Below, one piece after another: positions 23,504 to 32,641 of a DNA stretch of 38,392 bases. The DNA comes from Longimicrobium sp. (GTDB lineage Bacteria; Gemmatimonadota; Gemmatimonadetes; Longimicrobiales; Longimicrobiaceae). Positions within the stretch are counted from its first letter, which is position 1, and the number at the start of each line of letters is the position of its first letter. Where the stretch lies: positions 1-38,392 of the forward strand of contig DASUYB010000030.1 of the NCBI GenBank assembly GCA_036377595.1, given 5' to 3'. The notes under the pieces are model-generated. The model was not told the origin of the DNA. It did not search any database and was given only the letters and a program-made list of their open reading frames with translations. Position numbers and translations under genes: made by a program.

Positions 23504-25405
23504 CTACGGCCTGACCGCGCGCGGGATCTCGCGCACGCGCGGGCCGCTCTCCACGCGCAGCACGTAGGCGCCGGTGGCGCGCTCGCCCACCGAGTTGGCC
23601 ACGATCACGTACGGACCCGAGTGCGGCAGGGTGAGCGTGAGGCCCGCGTCGGTTTCGCCCAGCGAGTCGTCGTCGTGCTCGTACAGCGGGCCGTTGGGGT
23701 CGTTCACCACCAGCCACGCGTCGAAGTCGCCGGACTGCAGACTGATGGTGATCCGCTCGCCCGCGCGGCCGGTGTACACGTACGCGTCCATGTAGCTGTT
23801 GTCGTCGCGCAGCATGTCGCTGGTCGTCAGGCGCCCGCTCACCCCGGCGCCCGCACGGATCGCGGGCAGCCGCCGCCAGTCGAGCCCGGTGATGGACACG
23901 CCGCGGGTGTTGCCGCCGCCCGGACGCGCCGATCCCGTGCCGCGCTCCACCGACAGCGTGTACGCGCCCACGTCGCGCTGCCCCACCGTGTTGGCGGCGA
24001 TCAGGTAGCGCCCCGTGCGCGGCAGCGTGACGGTGATGCGCGAATCGTTGCCGCCGCCGCCGTCGTCGTCGTGCAGGTCCAGCCCGCTGCCGCCCGGCTC
24101 CATCAGCACCAGCCACGAGTCGAACGCGCTGGAGCGCATGGTCACCGTGATCTGCTCGCCCGCGCGGCCGTTGTAGATGTACGGGTCGGCGTAGGTGTTG
24201 TCGCTGCGCAGGAAGTCGTTGCGCGAGATGGTGCCGGCGACCGTCTGCCCCAGCGCGATGCGCGGCGCGCGGCTCAGGTCCATGTCCTCCAGGTCGCCCT
24301 CGCCGCCGCCGCCGTTGTTGTCGTCGTTGCTGCTCACCCGGCCGCTGCCGCGCTCCACGCTGAGCGTGTAGGCGCCGGTGGAGCCCTCGGACATGGAGTT
24401 GGCCACGATCAGGTACTGCCCGCTGCGCGGCAGCGTCACCGTCAGCTGCGAGTCGAGGTTGCCACCGCTGTCGTCGTCGTGCTCGCGCAGGCCGCCCGAC
24501 GGGTCGGTCATCACCAGCCACGAGTCGAACGCGCTGGAGCGCAGCGTCACCGTGATCTGCTCGCCCGCGCGGCCGCTGTAGACGTAGGTGTCGGCGAACG
24601 AGCCGTCGGGACGGCGGAAGTCGTTCGTGCTCAGCCGCCCCTGCACCGTCTGCCCCATGGCGATGCGGGGGAGCGAGCCCGGGTTCAGGGCGTCGACGTC
24701 GCGCGTCCGCGTGGAGCCGCGCTCGCCGCCGAAGCGCAGGTCGCCGGTGAAGGCCACGCGCCCCGGCTGCGACTGCGTCAGCCGCGTGAGCTCGGTGACA
24801 GGAACGGCGAAGTTCAGGTTCTGCCCCTCCGAGAGCACCGCCACGCTCACGCCCACCACCTCGCCGCGCATGTTCAGCACCGGGCCGCCCGACGAGCCGT
24901 GGCTGATGGGCGCGCTGATCTGCACCAGCGTCTTCCCCTCCACGCGGCGGATGGCGCTCACGATTCCCGTCGACACCGTGTTCGACAGCCCCTCGGGCGC
25001 GCCGATCACCACGATGGCCTCGCCCACCTCGGGAAGGCCGCGGGCCAGCGGGAGGGTGGCGGGGGGATTGGTGATGCGCGGCAGGATGGCCAGGTCGGCC
25101 GCGGGGCCGCCGACCGCCTCGGCGTAGGTCGCGGTGCCCAGCCGGCGCTCGTCCTGGGTGACGGCCTCCACGCGCGCCGAGCCCTCGACCACGTGCCGGT
25201 TGGTGGCGATGCGGCCGTCGGGAAGGAAGAAGCCGCTGCCGAGGCCGGTCTGCCGCCCCGACCCGTTGTAGGTGTTCAGGGTGATCACCGCCGGGCTGGC
25301 GCGGCGGGTGATAGTGACCACGTCGGGCTGCGCGGCCGCGCGGGCGGCGGGAAGCAGCGCGAGCGCGAGCACGACCGGGCTGGTCTTGAGGAAGCGTGGC
25401 ATCAT
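23504..25405 (-). CDS. Trypsin-like serine protease with three PPC domains
   Basis: A 633-residue exported protein. The signal peptide (about 1-26) is followed by an HtrA/trypsin-type domain (about 35-235) with the triad H71 (ATNRHVVEG), D104 (AADLAIL) and S172 (HGSSGGPV). There is no PDZ domain. Three pre-peptidase C-terminal (PPC) domains follow at about 250-355, 380-490 and 515-625, each with a Y-[VI]-Y-x-G-R-A-G-E core, an F-D-[SA]-W-L-V strand and a D-D-D calcium-like loop. PPC domains usually aid folding or secretion and here are likely outside the cytoplasm. Two adjacent ATG codons exist at 25405 and 25402; the first is used. Confidence 0.9.
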   Translation of the reverse strand: MMPRFLKTSPVVLALALLPAARAAAQPDVVTITRRASPAVITLNTYNGSGRQTGLGSGFFLPDGRIATNRHVVEGSARVEAVTQDERRLGTATYAEAVGGPAADLAILPRITNPPATLPLARGLPEVGEAIVVIGAPEGLSNTVSTGIVSAIRRVEGKTLVQISAPISHGSSGGPVLNMRGEVVGVSVAVLSEGQNLNFAVPVTELTRLTQSQPGRVAFTGDLRFGGERGSTRTRDVDALNPGSLPRIAMGQTVQGRLSTNDFRRPDGSFADTYVYSGRAGEQITVTLRSSAFDSWLVMTDPSGGLREHDDDSGGNLDSQLTVTLPRSGQYLIVANSMSEGSTGAYTLSVERGSGRVSSNDDNNGGGGEGDLEDMDLSRAPRIALGQTVAGTISRNDFLRSDNTYADPYIYNGRAGEQITVTMRSSAFDSWLVLMEPGGSGLDLHDDDGGGGNDSRITVTLPRTGRYLIAANTVGQRDVGAYTLSVERGTGSARPGGGNTRGVSITGLDWRRLPAIRAGAGVSGRLTTSDMLRDDNSYMDAYVYTGRAGERITISLQSGDFDAWLVVNDPNGPLYEHDDDSLGETDAGLTLTLPHSGPYVIVANSVGERATGAYVLRVESGPRVREIPRAVRP

Positions 25406-25575
25406 CGCTGGAAACTCCCGGGCGGGCGCCATGAGCTGGAAGGGAACCGCTGCGCACCCAATCTGCGCGCGGGCGCGGGAGCCGTCCAGTGGATGGGCAC
25501 AGGCCGTCCACCGCGCCATTGTCCTAACCCGTGGACGGGGGATTCTGTTCCGCGTGCGATCCACCACGGGACGAA

Positions 25576-25626
25576 CGAAAAGGAGAAGGCCAGACGGGGG
25601 AAATCGCCGCCTCGCCTTCTTCTCCT
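25576..25626 (-). terminator. Terminator-like hairpin in the DUF58-protease gap
   Basis: AGGAGAAGGC (25581-25590) pairs with GCCTTCTTCTCCT (25614-25626) with a bulge. On the minus strand it is followed by TTTTCGTT. Together with the palindrome at 25675 it separates the MoxR operon from the protease gene. Confidence 0.6.
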
Positions 25627-25674
25627 CTCAATACCAGATCCGCGGATTGCCTGGCAATCCAGACAAACAGAATG

Positions 25675-25749
25675 TCTCACACGGAGGGAACGGAGGAAAC
25701 GGAGAACTGCTCATTCGTCCTCCGTTCCCTCCGTTTCCTCCGTGTGAGA
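25675..25749. repeat. Long palindrome with TCTCAC ends (copy 1)
   Basis: A 75-bp near-perfect inverted repeat with arms of about 32 bp. Its outer edges are TCTCACACGGAGG and CCTCCGTGTGAGA, and the right edge is followed by CTCTTTT. It shares its ends with the palindromes at 31545 and 35551. The remaining bases of the 417-bp gap 25406-25822 show no gene. Confidence 0.85.
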
Positions 25750-25822
25750 CTCTTTTGAATCAGATTTCAATCACGCCGTCGCATGCACGGTCATCCGCGG
25801 AATCCGGTATCACTCCGTGGAG

Positions 25823-27115
25823 TCACAGCAGCCCGCGGCGCTTCACGTCGAGGTAGCGGTTGACGACGTTGGGAACGGCGTCCGTCGGGCGCGAGTCGGC
25901 GATGAGGACGCCGCTGCGCTGCATCTGCGTGAGCGCGGCGGCGCGGGCCTGCAGCAGCTCCTCCGCGGCGGCGCGGCGGTAGACGTCGCCGTCGCCCTTC
26001 GCGGGGATCTGCGCGGTCGCCTCGAGGTCGGGATTGCGCAGCGCGACGGCGATGGGGAGATGGCGCGAGGCCGCCTTCCCCAGGTGCGCCACCAGCGCGG
26101 ACGACGCCTGCGCGTCGATGATGTCGGTGAACACCACCAGCAGCGAGCGCCGCCGCAGCTGCTTCGCGAGATACGTGAACGCGGCGGGATAGTTCGGCTC
26201 CACCATGCGCGCGTGCACGCCCCCCAGCGCCTCGGCGATGGTGTTGATGCTGCTGCGCGACGGCGGGATGTACTGCTGCACCCGGTCGGCGAACACCAGC
26301 AGCCCCACCTGGTCGCCGTGCTGCGAGGCCACGTCGGCCAGGAGGAGCGCGGCGGTCAGCGCGTAGTCCAGCCGCTCGCTGTCGCCCACCTTCTCCGTCA
26401 TCAGGCGGCCGGCGTCCACCAGCATCACCACGTTCTGGCGGCGCTCCACCTCGTACTGGCGCACGATCAGCTTCGACCGCCGCCCCGTGGCCTTCCAGTC
26501 GATGGTGCGCGGGTCGTCGCCGCGCGCGTACTCGCGCAGGCTCTCGAAGCTGCCGCCCTCGCCGCGCTGGCGGACGGGGCGGAAGCCGGCCTCGCGCAGG
26601 CGGTTGTGCAGGCCGAGCAGGCGGTAGCGCCGCACCTCCATCACCCCCGGCAGCACGCGCAGCGGATCCCCCCGCTCCACGCGGCGCTGGCGCCACGCGA
26701 GCCCCAGCGGGCCGAGGACGCGCACGTGCACGTCGCCGTACTCGGCGTCGCCGCGGCGGTCGGCAAGGAGGGGGAACTCCACGCGCTCGTCGCGGCCGGG
26801 GCGCAGCACGATCTCCTTCGCCCAATCGCCCTGCCGCACCAGGATCTCGGGGAGGTCGTCGGTGACGCGGACGCGGGCGGTGCTCTTCCCGCGGTTCTCC
26901 AGCATCAGCGTTTCGCGCGAGGTGGCGCCCAGCCCGATGCGCAGGGGCGCGCGCCGCTCCACCCGCAGCGTCGCGGACGGCGCCCACGCCGCGTCGAGGG
27001 CGAAGAGGAGCAGCAGCACCGCGTCCACGGCCAGCGCGGCCGGCGCGCTCACCAGGAACAGCGCCGAGAACAGGGCGAGAAGGAGCAGGAACCGCCTGGA
27101 CGGAAGTGCGTTCAA
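25823..27115 (-). CDS. DUF58 domain-containing protein
   Basis: About 430 residues. Two hydrophobic segments at the N-terminus (RRFLLLLALFSALFLVSAPAALAVDAVLLLLFALDAAW) anchor it in the membrane. The DUF58 signature is FESLREYARGDDPRTIDWKATGR, followed by a von Willebrand-A-like part with a degenerate metal site (VVMLVDAGRLM instead of D-x-S-x-S). In known MoxR operons the AAA+ ATPase and the DUF58 protein cooperate in envelope or complex maturation. The start is uncertain: TTG at 27115 precedes the first membrane segment, but no good ribosome site or ATG is present. It is separated from moxR by 320 bp of repeats, unlike the rest of the operon. Confidence 0.82.
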   Translation of the reverse strand: MNALPSRRFLLLLALFSALFLVSAPAALAVDAVLLLLFALDAAWAPSATLRVERRAPLRIGLGATSRETLMLENRGKSTARVRVTDDLPEILVRQGDWAKEIVLRPGRDERVEFPLLADRRGDAEYGDVHVRVLGPLGLAWRQRRVERGDPLRVLPGVMEVRRYRLLGLHNRLREAGFRPVRQRGEGGSFESLREYARGDDPRTIDWKATGRRSKLIVRQYEVERRQNVVMLVDAGRLMTEKVGDSERLDYALTAALLLADVASQHGDQVGLLVFADRVQQYIPPSRSSINTIAEALGGVHARMVEPNYPAAFTYLAKQLRRRSLLVVFTDIIDAQASSALVAHLGKAASRHLPIAVALRNPDLEATAQIPAKGDGDVYRRAAAEELLQARAAALTQMQRSGVLIADSRPTDAVPNVVNRYLDVKRRGLL

Positions 27116-27435
27116 GATCCAGCGTGACGGATCGGGTGATTGGCGATGGCGTGGGTGACGGCCATCGGTGTCGGCGCGGCGCGGAGGCCCTCTCCCCCCG
27201 GCCCCCTCCCCCAAAACCGACTGGGGGAGGGGGAGACCTCAGCACGGGGACAGGGTTCGGCTCGTCGTACCCGGCGCCCGCGCGGCCGCAGGCGGCCCCC
27301 TCCCCCGGCCCCTCCCCCGCTGCGCAGGGGAGGGGAGCACTTCGAGCGCGGGAGCGATTCATCTGCCTGCAATCGTAGTTGCATGCAAACACGATTGCAG
27401 GCAAACACGATTGCGGGCAGCCGCCACGACTTGCT
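27116..27435. other. Repeat-filled gap inside the MoxR operon
   Basis: No gene is visible. The left part has G/C-run inverted repeats (about 27189-27236 and 27296-27336), in which CCCTCCCCC pairs with GGGGGAGGG-type runs. The right part holds the GCAAACACGATTGC repeats described separately. Neighbouring operon genes overlap by 4-8 nt, so the gap looks like a later insertion. Confidence 0.6.
27365..27416. repeat. Hairpin plus direct repeat GCAAACACGATTGC
   Basis: TGCCTGCAATCGT (27365-27377) is complementary to ACGATTGCAGGCA (27391-27403), a 13-bp stem. The unit GCAAACACGATTGCAG at 27385-27400 is directly repeated at 27401-27416 with one difference. Confidence 0.7.
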
Positions 27436-28403
<968 letters not shown>

Positions 28404-28407
<4 letters not shown>

Positions 28408-29573
28408 GTTCGGGAGACCTCGTCGATGTATCGGTCCACGTCGCGGGCCAGCGCCACCAAGTCGGCGCTCCGCCCCTTCTTCCATTCCGCCTCCAGCTCC
28501 CGCGCCGCCTGTCCCGCGGTGGGATGCGCGGCGAGCCGCTGCAGCATCTCCCCCTCCGCCGCGGCCGTGTGGGGGACGCGCCGGCCCAGCCGCCGCGCCA
28601 TCCCCGCCAGCAGCAGGCGGCGGGCGGTGTCGCGCGCGCCGGCCTGGAGATAGGCGCCCGCCAGCGCCTCCACGTGCTCCAGCGGCGAGCGCCGGCGCGC
28701 GGGCGGCGGCGGCAGCGGCTTCCCGAAGCGCCGCCCGAAGAGGAGGACCAGCCCGAGGAGCGCGGCGGCCACCTGCAGCGCCGCGTGCCCCGCCGGCTCG
28801 CGCAGGAGGAAGCGCGTGGTCCCGCCGATCACGCTCCCGCCGGTCTTGAAGCCGTGGTGGTACTCGTCGAACCAGAGCGCGCGCCGGTCGCCCGCGTCCA
28901 CCGCGGTGCGGGCGAAGAGGATGGCGGCGCGGCTCCGCTTCAGCCGCCCGTTGACCAGCGGGAGCGCATCGGACCAGGCGATCACCCGCCCCTTCCCCAG
29001 CCGGTAGTCGACCACGACGGGGGTGCGGCGCGCGCTGGCCAGCACCGTGGCCGTGCCGTCGAAGGCGCGCGAGGAGCGCAGGAAGCCGGTCCGGAAGCCG
29101 TCCACCGTCCCCACCCCCTCGGTCAGCCGGTTCGCCTCGGCCGTGGCCGTGGCGCCGTGGTAGCGCCGGGTGGTGGTGCGCAGCGTGTCGCGCGCCAGCG
29201 AGGTCACCCGCAGCCCCAGGGAGTCGGCGGTCTCGTCGTCGAGCCGGGCGGCGTAGATCACCGTCCCCCCGCGGCGCACCCACTCGGCCAGCGCGTGCAG
29301 CTCGCCGGAGCTGGGGGTGAGCATGGGCGAGAGGAGGACGAGCGGGCCGGCCAGCGAGTCGGCGTCGAGGAAAGGCTGCATCCGCCGCCGGGTGGGCACC
29401 TTCAGCTCCGTCAGCACATCGCGCAGGGCGCGCGCGCCGGCGGGTCCAGCGACGAAGGTGGACGGGCGCGGGTCGTCGGCGGTGGCCTCGACGCGGCGGC
29501 CCGTGAGCACCGCGATCAGCAGCACCAGCACGATCAGCAGGGCCAGGAAGGCCACGTCGCGGCGGCTACCCAT
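28404..29573 (-). CDS. DUF4350 domain-containing membrane protein
   Basis: A 389-residue protein. An N-terminal span (about 8-25, FLALLIVLVLLIAVL) precedes a DUF4350 domain (about 40-240: STFVAGPAGARALRDVLTELKVPTRR, then LSPMLTPSSGELHALAEWVRRGGTVIYAA and GKGRVIAWSDALPLVN), a GATase-like fold. A second span lies near 270-285, followed by a cytoplasmic tail rich in Arg and Ala. DUF4350 proteins are standard members of MoxR-DUF58-DUF4129 operons. The ATG at 29573 overlaps the DUF4129 stop by 8 nt. Exact function unknown. Confidence 0.82.
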
Positions 29574-30189
29574 GGGCCGCTCCCTTGGCCGCGGCGCCCT
29601 TCATCCGCTCCCACCCCTCGGCGTCGAGCGCGCGCCCGCCGAAGGCCACGGGCTCGAACAGGCGCAGGAAGCCGTTCAGCGCGCGCGCCGCGTCGGGATG
29701 CTTGCGCACCTCGCGGCGGTAGTCGCCCGGCGTCTTGCTGGCGTCGAAGCGCACCACGCCCAGGTCGTCCAGCCGCAGCAGCAGCGCCTGATAGAGCGCC
29801 GCGGCGGCCTCGCGCAGCTTTCCCTCCGCGGCGAGGCGGGCGGCCTCGGCCTCCCAGTCGGCGGCGGTGCGGGCACGCGGCGCCTTCGTCCTGGCCGCGC
29901 CGGGCTCGCGCTCGCCCTGCTGCGAGACCTTGAGCGCCGTCCACGCCAGGTGCGCGATCAGCGCCAGCGCCGAGATCCCCAGCCAGCCGATGATGATCCA
30001 GAAGAGGAGGGGATGGGTGGTGCGCAGCTCGGTCAGCCGCTCCAGCTGGCCGCCGATCCACGCCCAGATCTTCTCCAACTGCTGGTTGAGCCACTCGCCG
30101 ATGCCGTGGCGCTCGCGGTACTCGGGGCGCTGGTAGACGGTGGTCACCGCCTTCTGCACCTCGGCGACGCTGGGGAGGGTGGCGGGCAC
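29566..30189 (-). CDS. DUF4129 domain-containing membrane protein
   Basis: A 207-residue protein. A single span (about 61-87, LLFWIIIGWLGISALALIAHLAWTAL) precedes the DUF4129 domain: AARLAAEGKLREAAAALYQALLLRLDDLGVVRFDASKTPGDYRREVRKHPDAARALNGFLRLFEPVAFGGR. The domain lies in the cytoplasm and probably contacts the other operon products. The start is GTG at 30189 with GGAGGGGGTG upstream. It is the first gene of the operon DUF4129-DUF4350-moxR-(gap)-DUF58. Confidence 0.85.
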   Translation of the reverse strand: MPATLPSVAEVQKAVTTVYQRPEYRERHGIGEWLNQQLEKIWAWIGGQLERLTELRTTHPLLFWIIIGWLGISALALIAHLAWTALKVSQQGEREPGAARTKAPRARTAADWEAEAARLAAEGKLREAAAALYQALLLRLDDLGVVRFDASKTPGDYRREVRKHPDAARALNGFLRLFEPVAFGGRALDAEGWERMKGAAAKGAAHG

Positions 30190-30328
30190 GGCTCACCCCC
30201 TCCGCATGGCGCGGCGGACGCGGCGAACGGTCGCCGGCGGGGCGGGGTGACGAGGGGTCACGGGCGGTGCGGAAGACGGCGCGGGAACGCGGGAAACGGC
30301 GCGCCGGGACTGCGGGCGCGGGCGGCGG

Positions 30329-30358
30329 AAGCTATGCGGTCCGGCCGGCGCGTGTCAA
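30329..30358 (-). promoter_or_regulatory. Candidate promoter of the MoxR operon
   Basis: On the minus strand TTGACA (30353-30358) and TAGCTT (30329-30334) are 18 bases apart. The position fits: it lies just beyond the terminator of the upstream gene. The same -10 form, TAGCTT, is seen at 31396. Confidence 0.4.
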
Positions 30359-30375
30359 TCCGGACGGGACGAAAC

Positions 30376-30410
30376 GAGCGGCCGGGCGCGTCTCCGCCGC
30401 CCGGCCGCTC
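30376..30410 (-). terminator. Terminator after the membrane-protein gene
   Basis: Thirteen-bp perfect arms (30376-30388 and 30398-30410, GAGCGGCCGGGCG and its complement), followed on the minus strand by GTTTCGTCC. Confidence 0.75.
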
Positions 30411-30435
30411 TGGGTCTCCGTCGAACGCGAGGCGA

Positions 30436-31341
30436 TCAGCCCCAGCGCGGCGTCTCGGGGGCGGGGCCCTGCCCCTGCGGCCCGCCGTAGCCCTGCGGAT
30501 AGCCGGGCTGGGGATAGCCGTAGGGCGGCTGGCCGGGCGCGGCGAGCGCCTCGGTCATCATCTGCACGTCGAGCGCCTCGGTGCGCACGCGCCGGTCGTA
30601 GTACAGCAGCACCGTCGCGCCGATGGAGAAGGGGAGCGTGAGGGTGCGCAGCAGGCCGCCCAGCAGCTGCCCGATGACCTGGTACGGCGCCGCCCGCGCC
30701 ATGTCGCCCTCCGAGACGATCACCCCGAAGATGCTCAGGCCGCCGCTCACCGCGCCGCCGGGGAGCCCGGAGATCAGCCCCGCGACGAACACCACCAGGA
30801 ACACCTCGAGCCATGCGTCCTTGATCAGCTGCCAGGAGCGGGCGATGGCGTCGAACGGGCCCAGCCGCTCCAGCACCACCGCCGGGGGCACCGCGAAGGA
30901 GGCCAGGAGCACCACGAACATCCCCACCACGAACGCCAGGCAGCCGAGCATGGCCATGAAGGTGACGGCGATGTAGGCCACCAGCAGCGGCAGCGCGCGC
31001 GACAGCCCCCGCTTCAGCGCCTCGCCGGTGCTGACGGGGGTGCCGGTGTAGGCGCGCGAGAACTGGTAGGTGACGCCGCCGATGGCCGTGACGCCGCCGA
31101 TCATCGCGGGGATGGTGAGCACGGCCAGCGCGATCAGCAGCCCGGGCGTCGCGCCGCTGAACGGGGCGCTCTCGGGGCTGAAGGAGCCCCCCAGCAGGGC
31201 GTAGACGGCGGACCACGCGATCACGGGAAGCTGCGGGACCAGCGCCGTCAGGAAGAGCGACGCGAACTGCCGCCGATAGATGGTGAACGCGCCGTCCAGG
31301 ATCTCGCCGAAGCTGAGCGGCCTGAGGTTGGAGAAGGACAT
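30436..31341 (-). CDS. Polytopic membrane protein (GDPD membrane-domain-like)
   Basis: A 301-residue protein with about six membrane spans between residues 25 and 250. The N-terminal LRPLSFGEILDGAFTIYRRQFASLFLTALV is the usual opening of the glycerophosphoryl-diester-phosphodiesterase membrane-domain family, which lacks the catalytic phosphodiesterase part. LERLGPFDAIARSWQLIKDAW in the middle is also typical. The C-terminal 40 residues are a Gly/Pro/Tyr/Gln-rich tail (PPYGYPQPGYPQGYGGPQ). Such proteins often accompany MoxR/DUF4129 clusters, as here. The ATG at 31341 is preceded by a clear promoter at 31396-31424. Confidence 0.8.
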   Translation of the reverse strand: MSFSNLRPLSFGEILDGAFTIYRRQFASLFLTALVPQLPVIAWSAVYALLGGSFSPESAPFSGATPGLLIALAVLTIPAMIGGVTAIGGVTYQFSRAYTGTPVSTGEALKRGLSRALPLLVAYIAVTFMAMLGCLAFVVGMFVVLLASFAVPPAVVLERLGPFDAIARSWQLIKDAWLEVFLVVFVAGLISGLPGGAVSGGLSIFGVIVSEGDMARAAPYQVIGQLLGGLLRTLTLPFSIGATVLLYYDRRVRTEALDVQMMTEALAAPGQPPYGYPQPGYPQGYGGPQGQGPAPETPRWG

Positions 31342-31395
31342 GTGGGTGGGTCCGGGAGAAGATGGGGCCTGAACACGCGAAAGGCGGGGCGATCC

Positions 31396-31424
31396 AAGCT
31401 AGACAAGCCCGTTCGGGAGGTCAA
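31396..31424 (-). promoter_or_regulatory. Promoter of the membrane-protein gene
   Basis: On the minus strand TTGACC (31419-31424), 17 bases, TAGCTT (31396-31401), about 55 nt upstream of the ATG. Confidence 0.5.
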
Positions 31425-31544
31425 GCGCGCGTAAACAGATGCGGTCAACAAAGTTCTCGCACGCGGGGCGACGGATCGGAGGCCTGATAGCGGATTCCAG
31501 GATCAACTGTGCATTGGACTCAGGAATTCCTTCCTCCAATGATT

Positions 31545-31615
31545 ACGCGGAGGCGCGGAGAACAGCGGAGAACTCAGCGCCGGAGTGAGTTCTCCGCGTC
31601 TCCGCGTCTCCGCGT
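31545..31615. repeat. Long palindrome (copy 2)
   Basis: A 71-bp imperfect inverted repeat built from repeated CGCGGAGA units, directly behind the stop of the 150-residue protein gene. Its right edge reads CTCCGCGTGAGACCCTTCTTT, closely matching the right edges of the palindromes at 25675 and 35551. Confidence 0.75.
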
Positions 31616-31633
31616 GAGACCCTTCTTTGTGAT

Positions 31634-32086
31634 CTAGTTGATCGACACGGCGACGGAGTCGGACGTGGTGCCGGGGATGGGGCGGTGGCTCGCGTCGGAC
31701 CAGTAGAGCAGGATGTGCGTCGCCCCCGCCGGGAGGCGCGGAAGCGTCCAGCGGTAGGTCGTGCCGCTCACCCGCAGCACGTCGGCGCTGCCGGGCATCA
31801 GCTCGGCGGTGCCCACGCGCGCGTGCACGTGGCGGCCGGCGGCGGGGTCCGAGCCGTCCGGCCGCAGCTCGGCACGCGCGTCGAAGGTCACCGTCAGCGG
31901 CTGGTCGAGCGACGCGCCGGGCCGCGGGTCGTCGATGGTGATGCGCGGCGCGCGGTCCACCTTCGTCGTGTCCGCGCCGCCGCCGCGCACCAGGAACCAC
32001 AGGGCGAGCACGATCGCGATCACCCCGACCGCGCCGTAGACCCTGTCCGACACCGACAGCCCGCCGCGCGCTTTCGTATCCGTCAT
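31634..32086 (-). CDS. Membrane-anchored extracytoplasmic hypothetical protein
   Basis: A 150-residue protein. One span (about 14-34, VYGAVGVIAIVLALWFLVRGG) anchors a C-terminal part of about 110 residues that looks like an immunoglobulin-type beta-sandwich (PRITIDDPRPGASLDQPLTVTFDA, then YRWTLPRLPAGATHILLYWSDASHRPIPGTTSDSVAVSIN). A H-V-H stretch at about residue 82 and its position divergent to a copper-type locus could mean metal handling, but no family is recognised. The ATG at 32086 has GGGG immediately upstream; in-frame upstream sequence has no better start. Confidence 0.65.
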   Translation of the reverse strand: MTDTKARGGLSVSDRVYGAVGVIAIVLALWFLVRGGGADTTKVDRAPRITIDDPRPGASLDQPLTVTFDARAELRPDGSDPAAGRHVHARVGTAELMPGSADVLRVSGTTYRWTLPRLPAGATHILLYWSDASHRPIPGTTSDSVAVSIN

Positions 32087-32213
32087 CCCCGATTTCTTTC
32101 GTCTCCAAGAACTTGCGGTTGTGGCGGCGTGGAAGATGCGGCGCCCGCCGTCTCCGCGCGAGGGGCGGGGCGAACGGTTGCCCCGGCGGCCCGCGCGGGA
32201 TACCATTCGCCCC

Positions 32214-32588
32214 ATGCGCCGCATCGCCAGCCTGCTGTTCCTGCTCGCCTTCGCCTTCACGCAGGCGTCGGCCGCGGAGTGCCCCATGGCCTCCGCGTCC
32301 GCCGCGCCCGCGTCCGGCGATGCGCACGCGATGCACGGCGCCGCGGGCCACCACGGCGGCCACCACGCGGACGCGGACGATCCCGGGCCGCGGCATTCGC
32401 ACGCGCCGGGACAGCGCGCCGAGTGCGGCATCGTGATGTCGTGCGGCGCGGCCGTCGTCGTCGCCGGCGAGATCGACGTCCCCGCACCCTCCGCATCGGC
32501 CGACGCGCCGGTGCGGACGCCAGCGCTTTACGCATCTCCCTTCATCGCCATTGTCTCACCCCCTCCACGACTCGCGCTCCCGGCCTGA
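32214..32588 (+). CDS. Small exported His-rich protein, putative metal binder
   Basis: A 124-residue protein. A signal peptide (about 1-20, ending SAAEC) is followed by a His/Met-rich segment (HAMHGAAGHHGGHHADADD and RHSHAPG). Three cysteines lie in AECPM, AECG and MSCG. The C-terminal part is Ala/Pro-rich and may hold a weak hydrophobic stretch. Such composition suggests periplasmic copper or other soft-metal binding. It is the first gene of a run with an outer-membrane protein and CopC-CopD. The ATG has no strong ribosome site; the start was chosen for the signal peptide. Confidence 0.65.
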   Translation: MRRIASLLFLLAFAFTQASAAECPMASASAAPASGDAHAMHGAAGHHGGHHADADDPGPRHSHAPGQRAECGIVMSCGAAVVVAGEIDVPAPSASADAPVRTPALYASPFIAIVSPPPRLALPA

Positions 32589-32641
32589 CCGCGCGCCCCG
32601 CGACGGGCGCTAGACCGAGGATCGCAAACGAGAGAGTGGAG

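Noticed and set aside
23621-25747. 708-codon plus-strand open frame opposite the protease
   Set aside because: Repeats inside it mirror the PPC domains of the real minus-strand gene; composition is Arg/His/Val-rich noise.
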